Below, piece by piece: positions 36,260 to 44,400 of a stretch of DNA of 64,000 nucleotides. Below the pieces are notes generated by a model. That model was given only the letters and a program-made list of their open reading frames with translations, was not told where the DNA came from and ran no database searches. Both the position numbers and the translations under genes were made by a program. This DNA comes from UBA6448 sp051893155 (lineage in GTDB: Bacteria; Bacillota_I; Bacilli_A; RF39; UBA660), in the NCBI GenBank assembly GCA_051893155.1, contig JBJFGY010000017.1:3872-67871 (forward strand), written 5' to 3'. The number at the start of each line of letters is the position of its first letter. The stretch's first letter is position 1.

Positions 36260-38011
36260 TTATTTTAATACTGCTTTAATTCTACGTACTCCAGCAGAAG
36301 AACTTTCTTCTTTAACAATTTTAAATGTACCAAGTTCACTAGTATTTTTTACATGTGGACCCATACAAATTTCTTTAGATACATCTCCGATACTATATAC
36401 AGATACAATATCAGGATATTTTTCTATAAACATTGCTTCAGCCCCACTATCAACGGCACTAGATTTAGGCATTTCTTCCATAGTTACTGGAATACTTTCA
36501 CTTATCCATTTATTAACTAAATTTTCAACTTCAGTTATTTCTTCATTACTTAATTTATGATCACAACTAAAATCAAAACGCATTCTTTCATCATTAATAT
36601 TTGAGCCTTTTTGATGAACATTACCATTTATAACTTTTTTTAATGCTGCATTAAGTAAATGAGTTGCAGTATGATATCTTGTTTCTATTTCACTATTACC
36701 TGCAAGGCCACCTTTAAATTGACCAACTGAAGCAGTTCTAGATAAATTTTGATGTTCTTTAAATTTTTCTTCAAACCCTTTTTCATCAACTTTTAAACCT
36801 TTTTCATTTGCAAGTTCAATAGTAAGTTCAATTGGAAAGCCAAATGTATCATATAAATGAAAAGCTACTTCACCATTTATATCTTCATTATTTTTAATTA
36901 TTTTAGAAAATTCTCTTAATCCTTTTTCTAATGTTTTATTAAATTTATCTTTTTCATTTTTTAATACTTCATAAATAACTTCTTCATTTTTACTAAGTTC
37001 ATTATAATATTTTGAATATTTTGAAATAATAAGACTTGCAATTTGTTTTTCCCAATCTGATTCAATATTAATACCAAGATTTTTAGCATGCCTTATACTT
37101 CTTCGAATTAATCTTCTTAAAATATAACCTTGACCAACATTAGATGGTTTTATGCCTGCATTATCACCTGCAATAAAAACTGAAGTTCTAATATGATCTG
37201 CAATAATACGTATTGATTTTTCATTACCTTCATAAGGAAGTGAAGATATTTTACATATTAAATCAATTACATCTTTCCATATAGAAGAAGCGTAATTATC
37301 ATTTACTCCTTCAAGAACTGCTGTTACTCTTTCAAGTCCCATACCTGTATCAACATTTTTATTAGGTAAAGTTGTTACTGAACCATCTGAATTTTTATTA
37401 AATTCCATGAAAACATCATTCCAAATTTCAACCCATCTATCATCTTCCGGATCAAATTTTTTAGGAATTTCATCATTACTACGAAAATAAAACATTTCAG
37501 TGTCTGGGCCACAAGGACCAGTTTCACCAGCAATCCAAAAATTATCATCTTTTGTAAGAACAATTCTGTCTTCATTTATGCCAAGTGATTTCCATATATT
37601 GTAACTTTCTTCATCAAAAGGAATAGTTTCATTACCTGCAAAAACAGTAACAGCAAGTCTTTCTATAGGGATATTTAAAACTTTTGTTAAAAATTCGAAA
37701 CTCCAAGTGATAGCTTCTTTTTTAAAATAATCTCCTAATGACCAATTTCCAAGCATTTCAAAAAATGTATGATGGGTTGCATCACCAATACTATCCAAAT
37801 CATTTGTTCTAATACATTTTTGTGCATCACAAAGTCTTGTTCCGTACGGATGTTTTTTTCCCATTAAATATGGAATGAGTGGCTGCATTCCCGCAGTATT
37901 AAAAAGTACTGATGGATCATTTTCTGGAACTACCGGTGCACTAGGTATTTCCTTATGACCTTTAGAAACAAAAAAATCAATATATAAATCTTTTAAATTA
38001 ACGCATTTCAT
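36260..38011 (-). CDS. alaS: Alanyl-tRNA synthetase, short form lacking the C-Ala domain
   Basis: 583 residues against about 870 for typical bacterial AlaRS. Catalytic core (about 1-400: FFVSKGHKEIPSAPVVP, ATHHTFFEMLGNWSLGDYF, GETGPCGP, DTGMGLERV, IRIIADHIRTS). A shortened linker leads straight into the editing domain with HTATHLL and ICMGPH (HxxxH and CxxxH zinc motifs). It ends with SSSAGVRRIKAVL right after editing; the usual beta-barrel linker and the C-terminal oligomerisation C-Ala region are absent. The HQKGSNI..ERMRFDF segment recalls short AlaRS of Patescibacteria. Starts on the last base of the upstream kinase stop. Confidence 0.9.
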   Translation of the reverse strand: MKCVNLKDLYIDFFVSKGHKEIPSAPVVPENDPSVLFNTAGMQPLIPYLMGKKHPYGTRLCDAQKCIRTNDLDSIGDATHHTFFEMLGNWSLGDYFKKEAITWSFEFLTKVLNIPIERLAVTVFAGNETIPFDEESYNIWKSLGINEDRIVLTKDDNFWIAGETGPCGPDTEMFYFRSNDEIPKKFDPEDDRWVEIWNDVFMEFNKNSDGSVTTLPNKNVDTGMGLERVTAVLEGVNDNYASSIWKDVIDLICKISSLPYEGNEKSIRIIADHIRTSVFIAGDNAGIKPSNVGQGYILRRLIRRSIRHAKNLGINIESDWEKQIASLIISKYSKYYNELSKNEEVIYEVLKNEKDKFNKTLEKGLREFSKIIKNNEDINGEVAFHLYDTFGFPIELTIELANEKGLKVDEKGFEEKFKEHQNLSRTASVGQFKGGLAGNSEIETRYHTATHLLNAALKKVINGNVHQKGSNINDERMRFDFSCDHKLSNEEITEVENLVNKWISESIPVTMEEMPKSSAVDSGAEAMFIEKYPDIVSVYSIGDVSKEICMGPHVKNTSELGTFKIVKEESSSAGVRRIKAVLK

Positions 38012-38535
38012 TATTTCACCTTATCTAAAATTGCAAATATTTTTTCTTTTAATTTACTTAAATCATCATTTGCTATAATGTAATCAAAATCAGGATAATT
38101 TTCTAAAGCTATTTCAGTCACATGTGATTGTTGCTTAACTGTTAATTTACTAGAACTAAACTGATTAACTATATAAAACGAATATACATTATCAAAAGAA
38201 TTTTTAATTTCTTCTATTTCATTTGGCATTCTAACATCACTTATAACTAAATTTTCTACATATTTTTGATATATTGTAATGTCCTTAATCATATTAGAAA
38301 CCAAAAAATTAGGATCACTTTCTCTCATCTCATCACCAAGATTTTGCATAAAATCACGTGGCTTATTATTTTCATTACCATCCCAATTTGTAAGCTCTAA
38401 TGCAAAGTTTTTAATATATTTACTATAGCTTGTAATTGCACATTCTTCTAGTTTATATATATAATACTCTTTAATTAATTTAGCAATTTCATTTTTTCCA
38501 CTTCCAGCTTTTCCTGCTATTAAAAAAATTCTCAT
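38011..38535 (-). CDS. P-loop (deoxy)nucleoside monophosphate kinase-like protein
   Basis: 174 residues. P-loop near the N terminus (LIAGKAGSGKNEIAK), KPRDFMQNLGDEMRESDPNF, and VISDVRMPNEIEEIK, a layout like phage dNMP kinases/AAA_18-type kinases. Substrate not deducible. Directly upstream of alaS with a TAATG overlap. Confidence 0.8.
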   Translation of the reverse strand: MRIFLIAGKAGSGKNEIAKLIKEYYIYKLEECAITSYSKYIKNFALELTNWDGNENNKPRDFMQNLGDEMRESDPNFLVSNMIKDITIYQKYVENLVISDVRMPNEIEEIKNSFDNVYSFYIVNQFSSSKLTVKQQSHVTEIALENYPDFDYIIANDDLSKLKEKIFAILDKVK

Positions 38536-38589
38536 ATTTCCTCCATTAATTTATTTATTATAATACCAATTATTATTACCTAAATCAAT

Positions 38590-40542
38590 TTATTTTTTAT
38601 ATTTATAAGCAATATTATAATAATCATAATCAATTATATATTGACTCAAATTAATCCTATTATTAACTAATTGCTTTATGTTTGCTACATAATCTTCATC
38701 AACACTTTGGCCATTATTTAATACAAATTCACTAGTTGCTGCAAAATATTTTCCTTTATCAGTTACCCATGAACGATTATCAAACATTGCAAGGCCATCT
38801 TCTGTTGATAATATATCTTTTCCAATAATTAGTCTTGAATCATATTCAATACCAAATAAATTATATATTGTTGGTAAAACATCTAATTGACTTCCAACTT
38901 TGTTAATTTCTACTTTATCCATAGCACTATTATATAAAATAAATTTACTACGATTAATTTCAATTTTATCGTCTTTTTCATAACTAGATACTTCATTAAC
39001 TTGTTTAACAGTTAATTCATATGGATAATGATCACCTACTAAAGCAATAACTGTATCTTCTAAAATACCTTCCTTTTCAAGTTTATTAATTAAATCTTCT
39101 AAAGCTTTATCAAGTTCCATTTGTGCTGCCAAATATGCTTTTACTGGATTTGAATATGGTAAATTAAATGCATCAATTTCTTCTTTATGTTTTTTACTCA
39201 TACTATTACCTTCAAAAGAATAACCAGCATGACCAGATACTGTTGCATAAAATACCATAAATGGTTTATCACTATTTACATAATCGGAAAAAGTTGAATC
39301 AATCATTTCCACATCACTTTGAGGCCAAATACCACTACACTTAATTTTAGTTTCAAGGCCATTAAAACATGCTATAAAATTATCAAATCCTAAAGATTTT
39401 AAATATACATTTCTATCCTGAAAATTATATGAATTATTATGATAAGCAAAAGTATTATATCCTTCATTTTTAAATATATTTGCAATTCCCATAGGATATG
39501 TATTATCACCACTCCTAAATTTTTTTAATGATGAAAAATTTGCATAAAGTCCGGTTAATTCTTGAAATTCCCCACCAATTGTACTATATATAGTCGGTGT
39601 ATAAAAATTATTAAATACAAATCCATTATTAACAAGTTTATAAAGTGTTGGTGTAATATCTTTATCAACAGCAATCTCATTAAAACTTTCAGCCATAAAT
39701 AAAATTAAATTTTTTCCTTTAAATTTTCCTGTATATTCATTTTGATATGAACCTATATCATTTTTAAAATAATTTGACATCATAACAATTTTATCATTAT
39801 TTGAATAATCATTAATAATACCATCAAAATCAATATCTAATGTATTAGAATCATAATTTATATCAATAATTGTCTTATTATCATTACCATGTTCAATATT
39901 TATTTTTTCTTCAAAGCCAAAAATAAACCGATATGTATCAACCCAAAAAGTATTAATTATTCCAACTTTTTCAATATTAAGAGAAGGATTATTAACTTCA
40001 TAAAATAATTCATAAGGGCTATAACTTTCATCCTTTTTTATATTTAAACTATATATATAACCTATAGAAAATAAAATTAAAAAACATATACTAATTGCTA
40101 TTTTTATATTATTAGTTTTTTTAAACCGAATTTTTTTTCTAATTATAATAACTAAAATTAAAGGAATAGATAAAAGTATTATTCCTGGTAATCTTTTTAT
40201 TGTTTCAATTACTGCTTTACCCAAAAAAGATGTAACTTGATCTGCTATTTGTAATATTGAAAAAGATATATAAAAATCAAAAAAATCTTTTACAACATAT
40301 TGAGCAACAAACCAAATAGTCCAAAATATAAAAGTAAAATAAAATATAAATCTATTAATTTTTTCTTTAAAAATTCTTGTTAAAATATACATTAATATGC
40401 TATAACATAAAATAAATATAATCATATTAATGCTTGATGTTATAAAAATTGTCTTATGTAATAAAATTCGATAAATAAATTCCATATAAATAAAACTTAA
40501 GAAAAAAATTACAAATGTACTATATCTTTTATATTCTTTCAT
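38590..40542 (-). CDS. LtaS-type sulfatase-like phosphoglycerol/alkaline-phosphatase-superfamily membrane enzyme
   Basis: 650 residues. Five N-terminal TM helices (to about residue 155) and an extracellular sulfatase-like domain: LILFMAESFNEI (metal Glu), TPTIYSTIGGEFQELTGLY (catalytic Thr region), AYHNNSYNFQDRN, SGHAGYSF and DTVIALVGDHYPYE. LtaS relatives polymerise glycerol-phosphate for lipoteichoic acid; this could instead modify another polymer. The ATG at 40542 follows AGGTGG. Confidence 0.87.
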   Translation of the reverse strand: MKEYKRYSTFVIFFLSFIYMEFIYRILLHKTIFITSSINMIIFILCYSILMYILTRIFKEKINRFIFYFTFIFWTIWFVAQYVVKDFFDFYISFSILQIADQVTSFLGKAVIETIKRLPGIILLSIPLILVIIIRKKIRFKKTNNIKIAISICFLILFSIGYIYSLNIKKDESYSPYELFYEVNNPSLNIEKVGIINTFWVDTYRFIFGFEEKINIEHGNDNKTIIDINYDSNTLDIDFDGIINDYSNNDKIVMMSNYFKNDIGSYQNEYTGKFKGKNLILFMAESFNEIAVDKDITPTLYKLVNNGFVFNNFYTPTIYSTIGGEFQELTGLYANFSSLKKFRSGDNTYPMGIANIFKNEGYNTFAYHNNSYNFQDRNVYLKSLGFDNFIACFNGLETKIKCSGIWPQSDVEMIDSTFSDYVNSDKPFMVFYATVSGHAGYSFEGNSMSKKHKEEIDAFNLPYSNPVKAYLAAQMELDKALEDLINKLEKEGILEDTVIALVGDHYPYELTVKQVNEVSSYEKDDKIEINRSKFILYNSAMDKVEINKVGSQLDVLPTIYNLFGIEYDSRLIIGKDILSTEDGLAMFDNRSWVTDKGKYFAATSEFVLNNGQSVDEDYVANIKQLVNNRINLSQYIIDYDYYNIAYKYKK

Positions 40543-40603
40543 ATTCCACCTATACATATTATATCATATATTTTTTCTATATTATAAAAATTTTAAAAAG
40601 TTA

Positions 40604-42220
40604 TTAATAATTTAATGTCCTAAATTTTTTTACGCCATATTTACAAATTACAAAGTATAGTATAATTATAGTTAATATAAAAACAATAATTTGTAAAATA
40701 ATAACTATATAAGCAATTTTATAAAATTTTATCATAATAAGTATTGAAATAAGACCTAAACCCATTCCTAAAAATACAGCAACCATAGAACTTAAACTTT
40801 GTTTAATTACTTCTACTTCAGTTGTCCACTTTAATTTAGGATATTTTAAATTAATTAAAATACCAATCATTGCACTAAGTGTTGGAACAGTCAATGTTAA
40901 AAATATAATAAAGATTATATCTAATAATTTCACTTTAAAAAAAATTATAAATACTAAATCATTAATAAACATAAGTGGAATTACTAAAATCATACTAAAT
41001 AATACTTTTGAAAATATAATACTTTTTTCATTTATTGGTAAACTTTTTATAATATTTATTTTCTTACCTTCTAAAGAAATACTTGAAGAAGTAATAGATG
41101 TCATAAAACTTATAAAAATAATTATTTCAAAATATATTACTGGAGCATATTTTGTTATAGAAACAATTGAAATTTGTTCTTGCATATCACCATTAATTAA
41201 ATTAACAAAATTTTGAGAATTGCAACAAAAAAGTATTATCATAATAAGCATTAATATAATTCCAAACAAAGTATTAATTACATATACTGGAGAGGAAAAA
41301 TAATATTTAAATTCCTTTTTTATTAATGAAGTAATTTTATTATTTACTTTTATACTGTTATGATTATGCTTTTTTACTTTTTTTGTTTTAGTAACTGATG
41401 ATTTAGATATAATCTTATAATAATTAATTGAGCCCAAATAAACAAAAATAATTAATGGAATTATATTAAATAAAATTAATTTTATAAAAGCTAATATATC
41501 AAATTTATTTATTAAGGATATATATGCATTTATTGGATAATAAAATTTTGTTATTATTTTATTAATAATTGGTGCTTTAGTGACAAAATTATTTACACTA
41601 TTTTCCATTGAAAATGAAAAATAATAGATTATAACAAAAAAAATTATAGAAAGAATTGTTTGAACTCTTTTCTTATTTTTAAAATTAACAGATAAACCTT
41701 TTACAATATATCCAATTATTGAAGCAATAATTGTAGGTATAATTGGTATTAGTAGAATCATTATTAAAGATATAAAATAAAAATTTACATTGGGATGTTC
41801 AAAATATGAATAAACAACTAAAGCAGGTAAAAATATCATTAATACATAAATATATTGAAATATTAAAAATTTAATTAGTCTTGCTAAAAATATTTTTTCC
41901 TTTTTTATAGGTAAAGAAAAAAGTAAATCATTATCTTCAGATTCAAATAAAATTCCTTGTGATTTAAAAAAACCTTGTAAAATTATAAAAAAAGATATTG
42001 CCATTATAAATAAACTTAAACAAACATATGTTAAGTTAGCATCATGAAGTGGCTTTGCAAACATATAGGCATACACTCCTACTGAATACATTAGAAGTGC
42101 AAATAATATTAATGGAAATAATATTTTTTTTATTTTTGATTTATTATTATTTGATTTTATTTTTAAAATATTTAATCCATCTTTTAATAAAACTTTTAAT
42201 AAAGATAATGTTTGTTTCAT
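40604..42220 (-). CDS. ABC-2-type exporter permease
   Basis: 538 residues, about 12 TM helices. Contains ESEDNDLLFSLPIKKEKIFLARL and IKKEFKYYFSSPVYVINTLFG (two repeats with the EDNDLLFSLPI and EFKYYFSSP patterns of ABC-2 exporters). Start overlaps the end of its ATPase (ATGA). The exported substrate is unknown. Confidence 0.88.
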   Translation of the reverse strand: MKQTLSLLKVLLKDGLNILKIKSNNNKSKIKKILFPLILFALLMYSVGVYAYMFAKPLHDANLTYVCLSLFIMAISFFIILQGFFKSQGILFESEDNDLLFSLPIKKEKIFLARLIKFLIFQYIYVLMIFLPALVVYSYFEHPNVNFYFISLIMILLIPIIPTIIASIIGYIVKGLSVNFKNKKRVQTILSIIFFVIIYYFSFSMENSVNNFVTKAPIINKIITKFYYPINAYISLINKFDILAFIKLILFNIIPLIIFVYLGSINYYKIISKSSVTKTKKVKKHNHNSIKVNNKITSLIKKEFKYYFSSPVYVINTLFGIILMLIMIILFCCNSQNFVNLINGDMQEQISIVSITKYAPVIYFEIIIFISFMTSITSSSISLEGKKINIIKSLPINEKSIIFSKVLFSMILVIPLMFINDLVFIIFFKVKLLDIIFIIFLTLTVPTLSAMIGILINLKYPKLKWTTEVEVIKQSLSSMVAVFLGMGLGLISILIMIKFYKIAYIVIILQIIVFILTIIILYFVICKYGVKKFRTLNY

Positions 42221-42927
42221 TTTTCATCCTCAAGTTCTAAAAATACTTCTTCTAAAGATTCGTCACCTTTAATATTTTTCATAGAACCAACTTTAATAAG
42301 TTTACCATTTTTTATAATTGCTACTTCATCACAAAGTTTTTCAGCAACATCCAATATATGTGTTGAATAAAAAATGATTTTATTTTCTTTCACCATTTCC
42401 TTCATTATTTTTTTCATATCAAACACGGCCTTTGGATCAAGACCTACAAATGGTTCGTCCATAATTAATATTTCTGGATTATGAGAAAGTGCTGCAATTA
42501 ATGCAACTTTTTGTTTCATTCCATGTGAAAAGCTTGATATTTCATCATATAAATTATTTTCAAGTTCAAGCATCTTTGCATATTTTCTAATGTTTTCTTC
42601 TCGCACTTCTAATGGTGTTTCATACATATCACAAACAAAGTCAATAAAATCAATAGCTTTCATATTTTCATAAAGATCTGGATTATCTGGAATATAAGCC
42701 ATTATCTTTTTGCACTCTATAGGATTTTCTTTTATAGAATTTCCATTTATTAAAATATCTCCTTCATCAAATTCAATTATTCCCATCATTGCTTTTATCA
42801 TTGTTGTTTTTCCTGCTCCATTATGACCTATAAAAGCAAAAATTTTTCCATTTTTAATATTAAAGTTCACATTATCAAGAGCTTTTTTTGTATTGTATTT
42901 TTTACTAACATTTTTAATTTCTATCAT
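42217..42927 (-). CDS. ABC transporter ATP-binding protein
   Basis: 236 residues. Walker A GHNGAGKTT, signature SSFSHGMKQKVALIAAL, Walker B ILIMDEPFVGLD, switch His in YSTHILD. Pairs with the overlapping permease. Confidence 0.95.
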   Translation of the reverse strand: MIEIKNVSKKYNTKKALDNVNFNIKNGKIFAFIGHNGAGKTTMIKAMMGIIEFDEGDILINGNSIKENPIECKKIMAYIPDNPDLYENMKAIDFIDFVCDMYETPLEVREENIRKYAKMLELENNLYDEISSFSHGMKQKVALIAALSHNPEILIMDEPFVGLDPKAVFDMKKIMKEMVKENKIIFYSTHILDVAEKLCDEVAIIKNGKLIKVGSMKNIKGDESLEEVFLELEDEK

Positions 42928-42965
42928 ATATAAAGGCCTTTCTATATATATATCATATCATATTT

Positions 42966-43003
42966 TATGAAAAAAGATAGATTATTTTAACTTAATCTAT
43001 CTT
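42966..43003 (-). terminator. Terminator of yqeY
   Basis: AAAGATAGATTA/TAATCTATCTTT stem with T-run on the minus strand. Confidence 0.9.
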
Positions 43004-43424
43004 TTACAATCTTACTAACTAAAGACATATCTGCATTAGTTATTTTTGAAGAAATAATTTTCATTAAATTTCCCATATCTTTCATTGAAGTTGGTTTAAC
43101 TTCTTCGAAGACTAAATCAATTACTTTATTTATTTCTTCTTCACTCATTTCTTGTGGTAAGTATTTATTTAATACTTCAACTTCATGTTCTAGTTCTTTT
43201 ACAGTCTCAAGTTTATTATATTTTTTGTATTCCTCAATAGAATCTTTTCTAGTTTTAACTTGTTTTTTTATAACTTTTAAAACTTCCTCATCAGTAAGTT
43301 CATGTAAAGAGCCTTTTCGACTTTCAACAATAAATTCACTCTTTAACATTCTTAAGACAGATAAGGTAAATTTATCACCACTTTTTAAAGCGTTTTTTAA
43401 ATCTAAATTAATTTGTTCTAACAT
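42987..43424 (-). CDS. yqeY: GatB/YqeY domain protein
   Basis: 145 residues, full-length YqeY: LKNALKSGDKFTLSVLRMLKSE, the tRNA-amidotransferase-like helical domain with YLPQEMSEEEI and SSKITNADMSLVSKIVK. Cellular role is unclear. Follows rpsU in the same direction (a common pair in Bacillota). Confidence 0.95.
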   Translation of the reverse strand: MLEQINLDLKNALKSGDKFTLSVLRMLKSEFIVESRKGSLHELTDEEVLKVIKKQVKTRKDSIEEYKKYNKLETVKELEHEVEVLNKYLPQEMSEEEINKVIDLVFEEVKPTSMKDMGNLMKIISSKITNADMSLVSKIVKDRLS

Positions 43425-43433
43425 AATTACTCC

Positions 43434-43619
43434 TTAATTATGATTTCTACGGCGTGAATTTTTAATATTTTCTTTCTTTTCATTTCTTCTTTTAACGCCT
43501 GGTTTTTCATAGCATTTTCTCTTCTTAAGTTCTGAAGGGACGCCACTACGAGCAAATTTTGCTTTAAACTTTTTCAAAGCAAGATCAACATTACCATTTT
43601 GAACTACAACCTTTGTCAT
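43434..43619 (-). CDS. rpsU: Ribosomal protein bS21 (RpsU)
   Basis: 61 residues. TKVVVQNGNVDLALKKFK and the basic RRNEKKENIKNSRRRNHN end match S21. Two adjacent ATGs; the second is at the better distance from GGAGGG. Has a strong own promoter just upstream. Confidence 0.95.
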   Translation of the reverse strand: MTKVVVQNGNVDLALKKFKAKFARSGVPSELKKRKCYEKPGVKRRNEKKENIKNSRRRNHN

Positions 43620-43648
43620 CATTATCCCTCCCTTCATTAACTAGCATT

Positions 43649-43677
43649 ATTATAACACCTACCACATATTTTGACAA
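43649..43677 (-). promoter_or_regulatory. Promoter of rpsU-yqeY
   Basis: TTGTCA (43677-43672) and TATAAT (43654-43649) with a 17-base spacer, just after the stop of the second bacteriocin-like peptide gene. Confidence 0.8.
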
Positions 43678-43682
43678 GATTT

Positions 43683-43838
43683 TTAACAACTTGTATGATT
43701 AAATAATCGACGCAATGTTGAACCAAAATTTTGTCCATAACCATATATGGCAATAATTAATTTTCCTGCAGCAGCAAGCCAAGAAGCACTTACAGCTCCA
43801 CCAACATATAAAACGCTTTCATCACTATTTAACACCAT
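43683..43838 (-). CDS. Bacteriocin-like double-glycine peptide 2
   Basis: 51 residues: leader MVLNSDESVLYVGG (14) ending in Gly-Gly, then a predicted 37-residue mature peptide starting AVSASWLAAAGKLIIAIYGY, with a hydrophobic AAAGKLIIAIYGYG stretch, two Arg, and a single C-terminal Cys (HTSC). It begins one base after the stop of peptide 1, with only a weak ribosome site, so translation is probably coupled. Together with the C39-peptidase transporter upstream, this supports a secreted two-peptide bacteriocin or signalling peptide. The target or activity is unknown. Confidence 0.75.
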   Translation of the reverse strand: MVLNSDESVLYVGGAVSASWLAAAGKLIIAIYGYGQNFGSTLRRLFNHTSC

Positions 43839-43839
43839 T

Positions 43840-43986
43840 TTATCTTATATTGCAAGCCTTTGGATTAGAAAAGCCATCAATAATTCCAAAAAAGAATGAA
43901 CTAATTACTGAAATAATAAAAATACTACCCAAAGAAAACTTTGCACCTCCTGTATATTTTATCATTTCATCATCTTTCAAAAGCAT
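43840..43986 (-). CDS. Bacteriocin-like double-glycine peptide 1
   Basis: 48 residues: leader MLLKDDEMIKYTGG (14) ending in Gly-Gly, then a predicted 34-residue mature peptide starting AKFSLGSIFII, strongly hydrophobic through SFFFGIIDGF, with one Cys near its end (KACNIR). An AGGAGG site lies four bases before the ATG. It starts 13 bases after the accessory gene, so it belongs to the same operon. No known bacteriocin is recognised; identification rests on leader form and context. Confidence 0.78.
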   Translation of the reverse strand: MLLKDDEMIKYTGGAKFSLGSIFIISVISSFFFGIIDGFSNPKACNIR

Positions 43987-43998
43987 GCTACCTCCTTT

Positions 43999-44400
43999 CT
44001 AAAATATAATTTTAAATATTTTTTTTATTATTTTTTCTTTATCAAAATAAAATGTTATTTTCACAACTTCATTTTCTTTTAAATTTATATTTGTTTTTAA
44101 TGTATAAATTTGATAGTTTTGGTAATTTTCATTTAATAAATCTGAAATATTATCAATCTTATAACTATATTCATCATTTTTTATTTTCATCTTATTATTT
44201 AAAGTTATTTTGTCAGAGTTTTCTACTAAAATGTTAACTTTAATAAAGCCATTTTCATAAATACCATAAGTATTAAAATTACTATATGATTCTAAAAAAA
44301 ATGAAAGAATAATAAAAATAATAAATATACCTAAAAACATAATTAAAAATAAATTATTTTTATATTTAATATTTTGCAAATAATAATAACTACTTTTCAT
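43999..44400 (-). CDS. Short HlyD-like membrane accessory protein of the peptide exporter
   Basis: 133 residues. A basic N terminus, one TM helix (about 18-40), then a mostly beta extracellular domain (ENGFIKVNILV, KITFYFDKEKI). It lies between the C39 ABC transporter and the two GG peptides, in the place of an HlyD/membrane-fusion accessory subunit, but is far shorter (accessories are typically 350-470 residues) and lacks a coiled coil. ATG at 44400 follows AAAGGTGAAT; the frame overlaps the transporter end by 11 bases. Immunity protein is an alternative. Confidence 0.6.
   Translation of the reverse strand: MKSSYYYLQNIKYKNNLFLIMFLGIFIIFIILSFFLESYSNFNTYGIYENGFIKVNILVENSDKITLNNKMKIKNDEYSYKIDNISDLLNENYQNYQIYTLKTNINLKENEVVKITFYFDKEKIIKKIFKIIF

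Noticed and set aside
42049..42240. Short ORFs on the strand opposite long genes throughout the window
   Set aside because: They have hydrophobic, low-complexity translations typical of antisense AT-rich genes and no ribosome sites.
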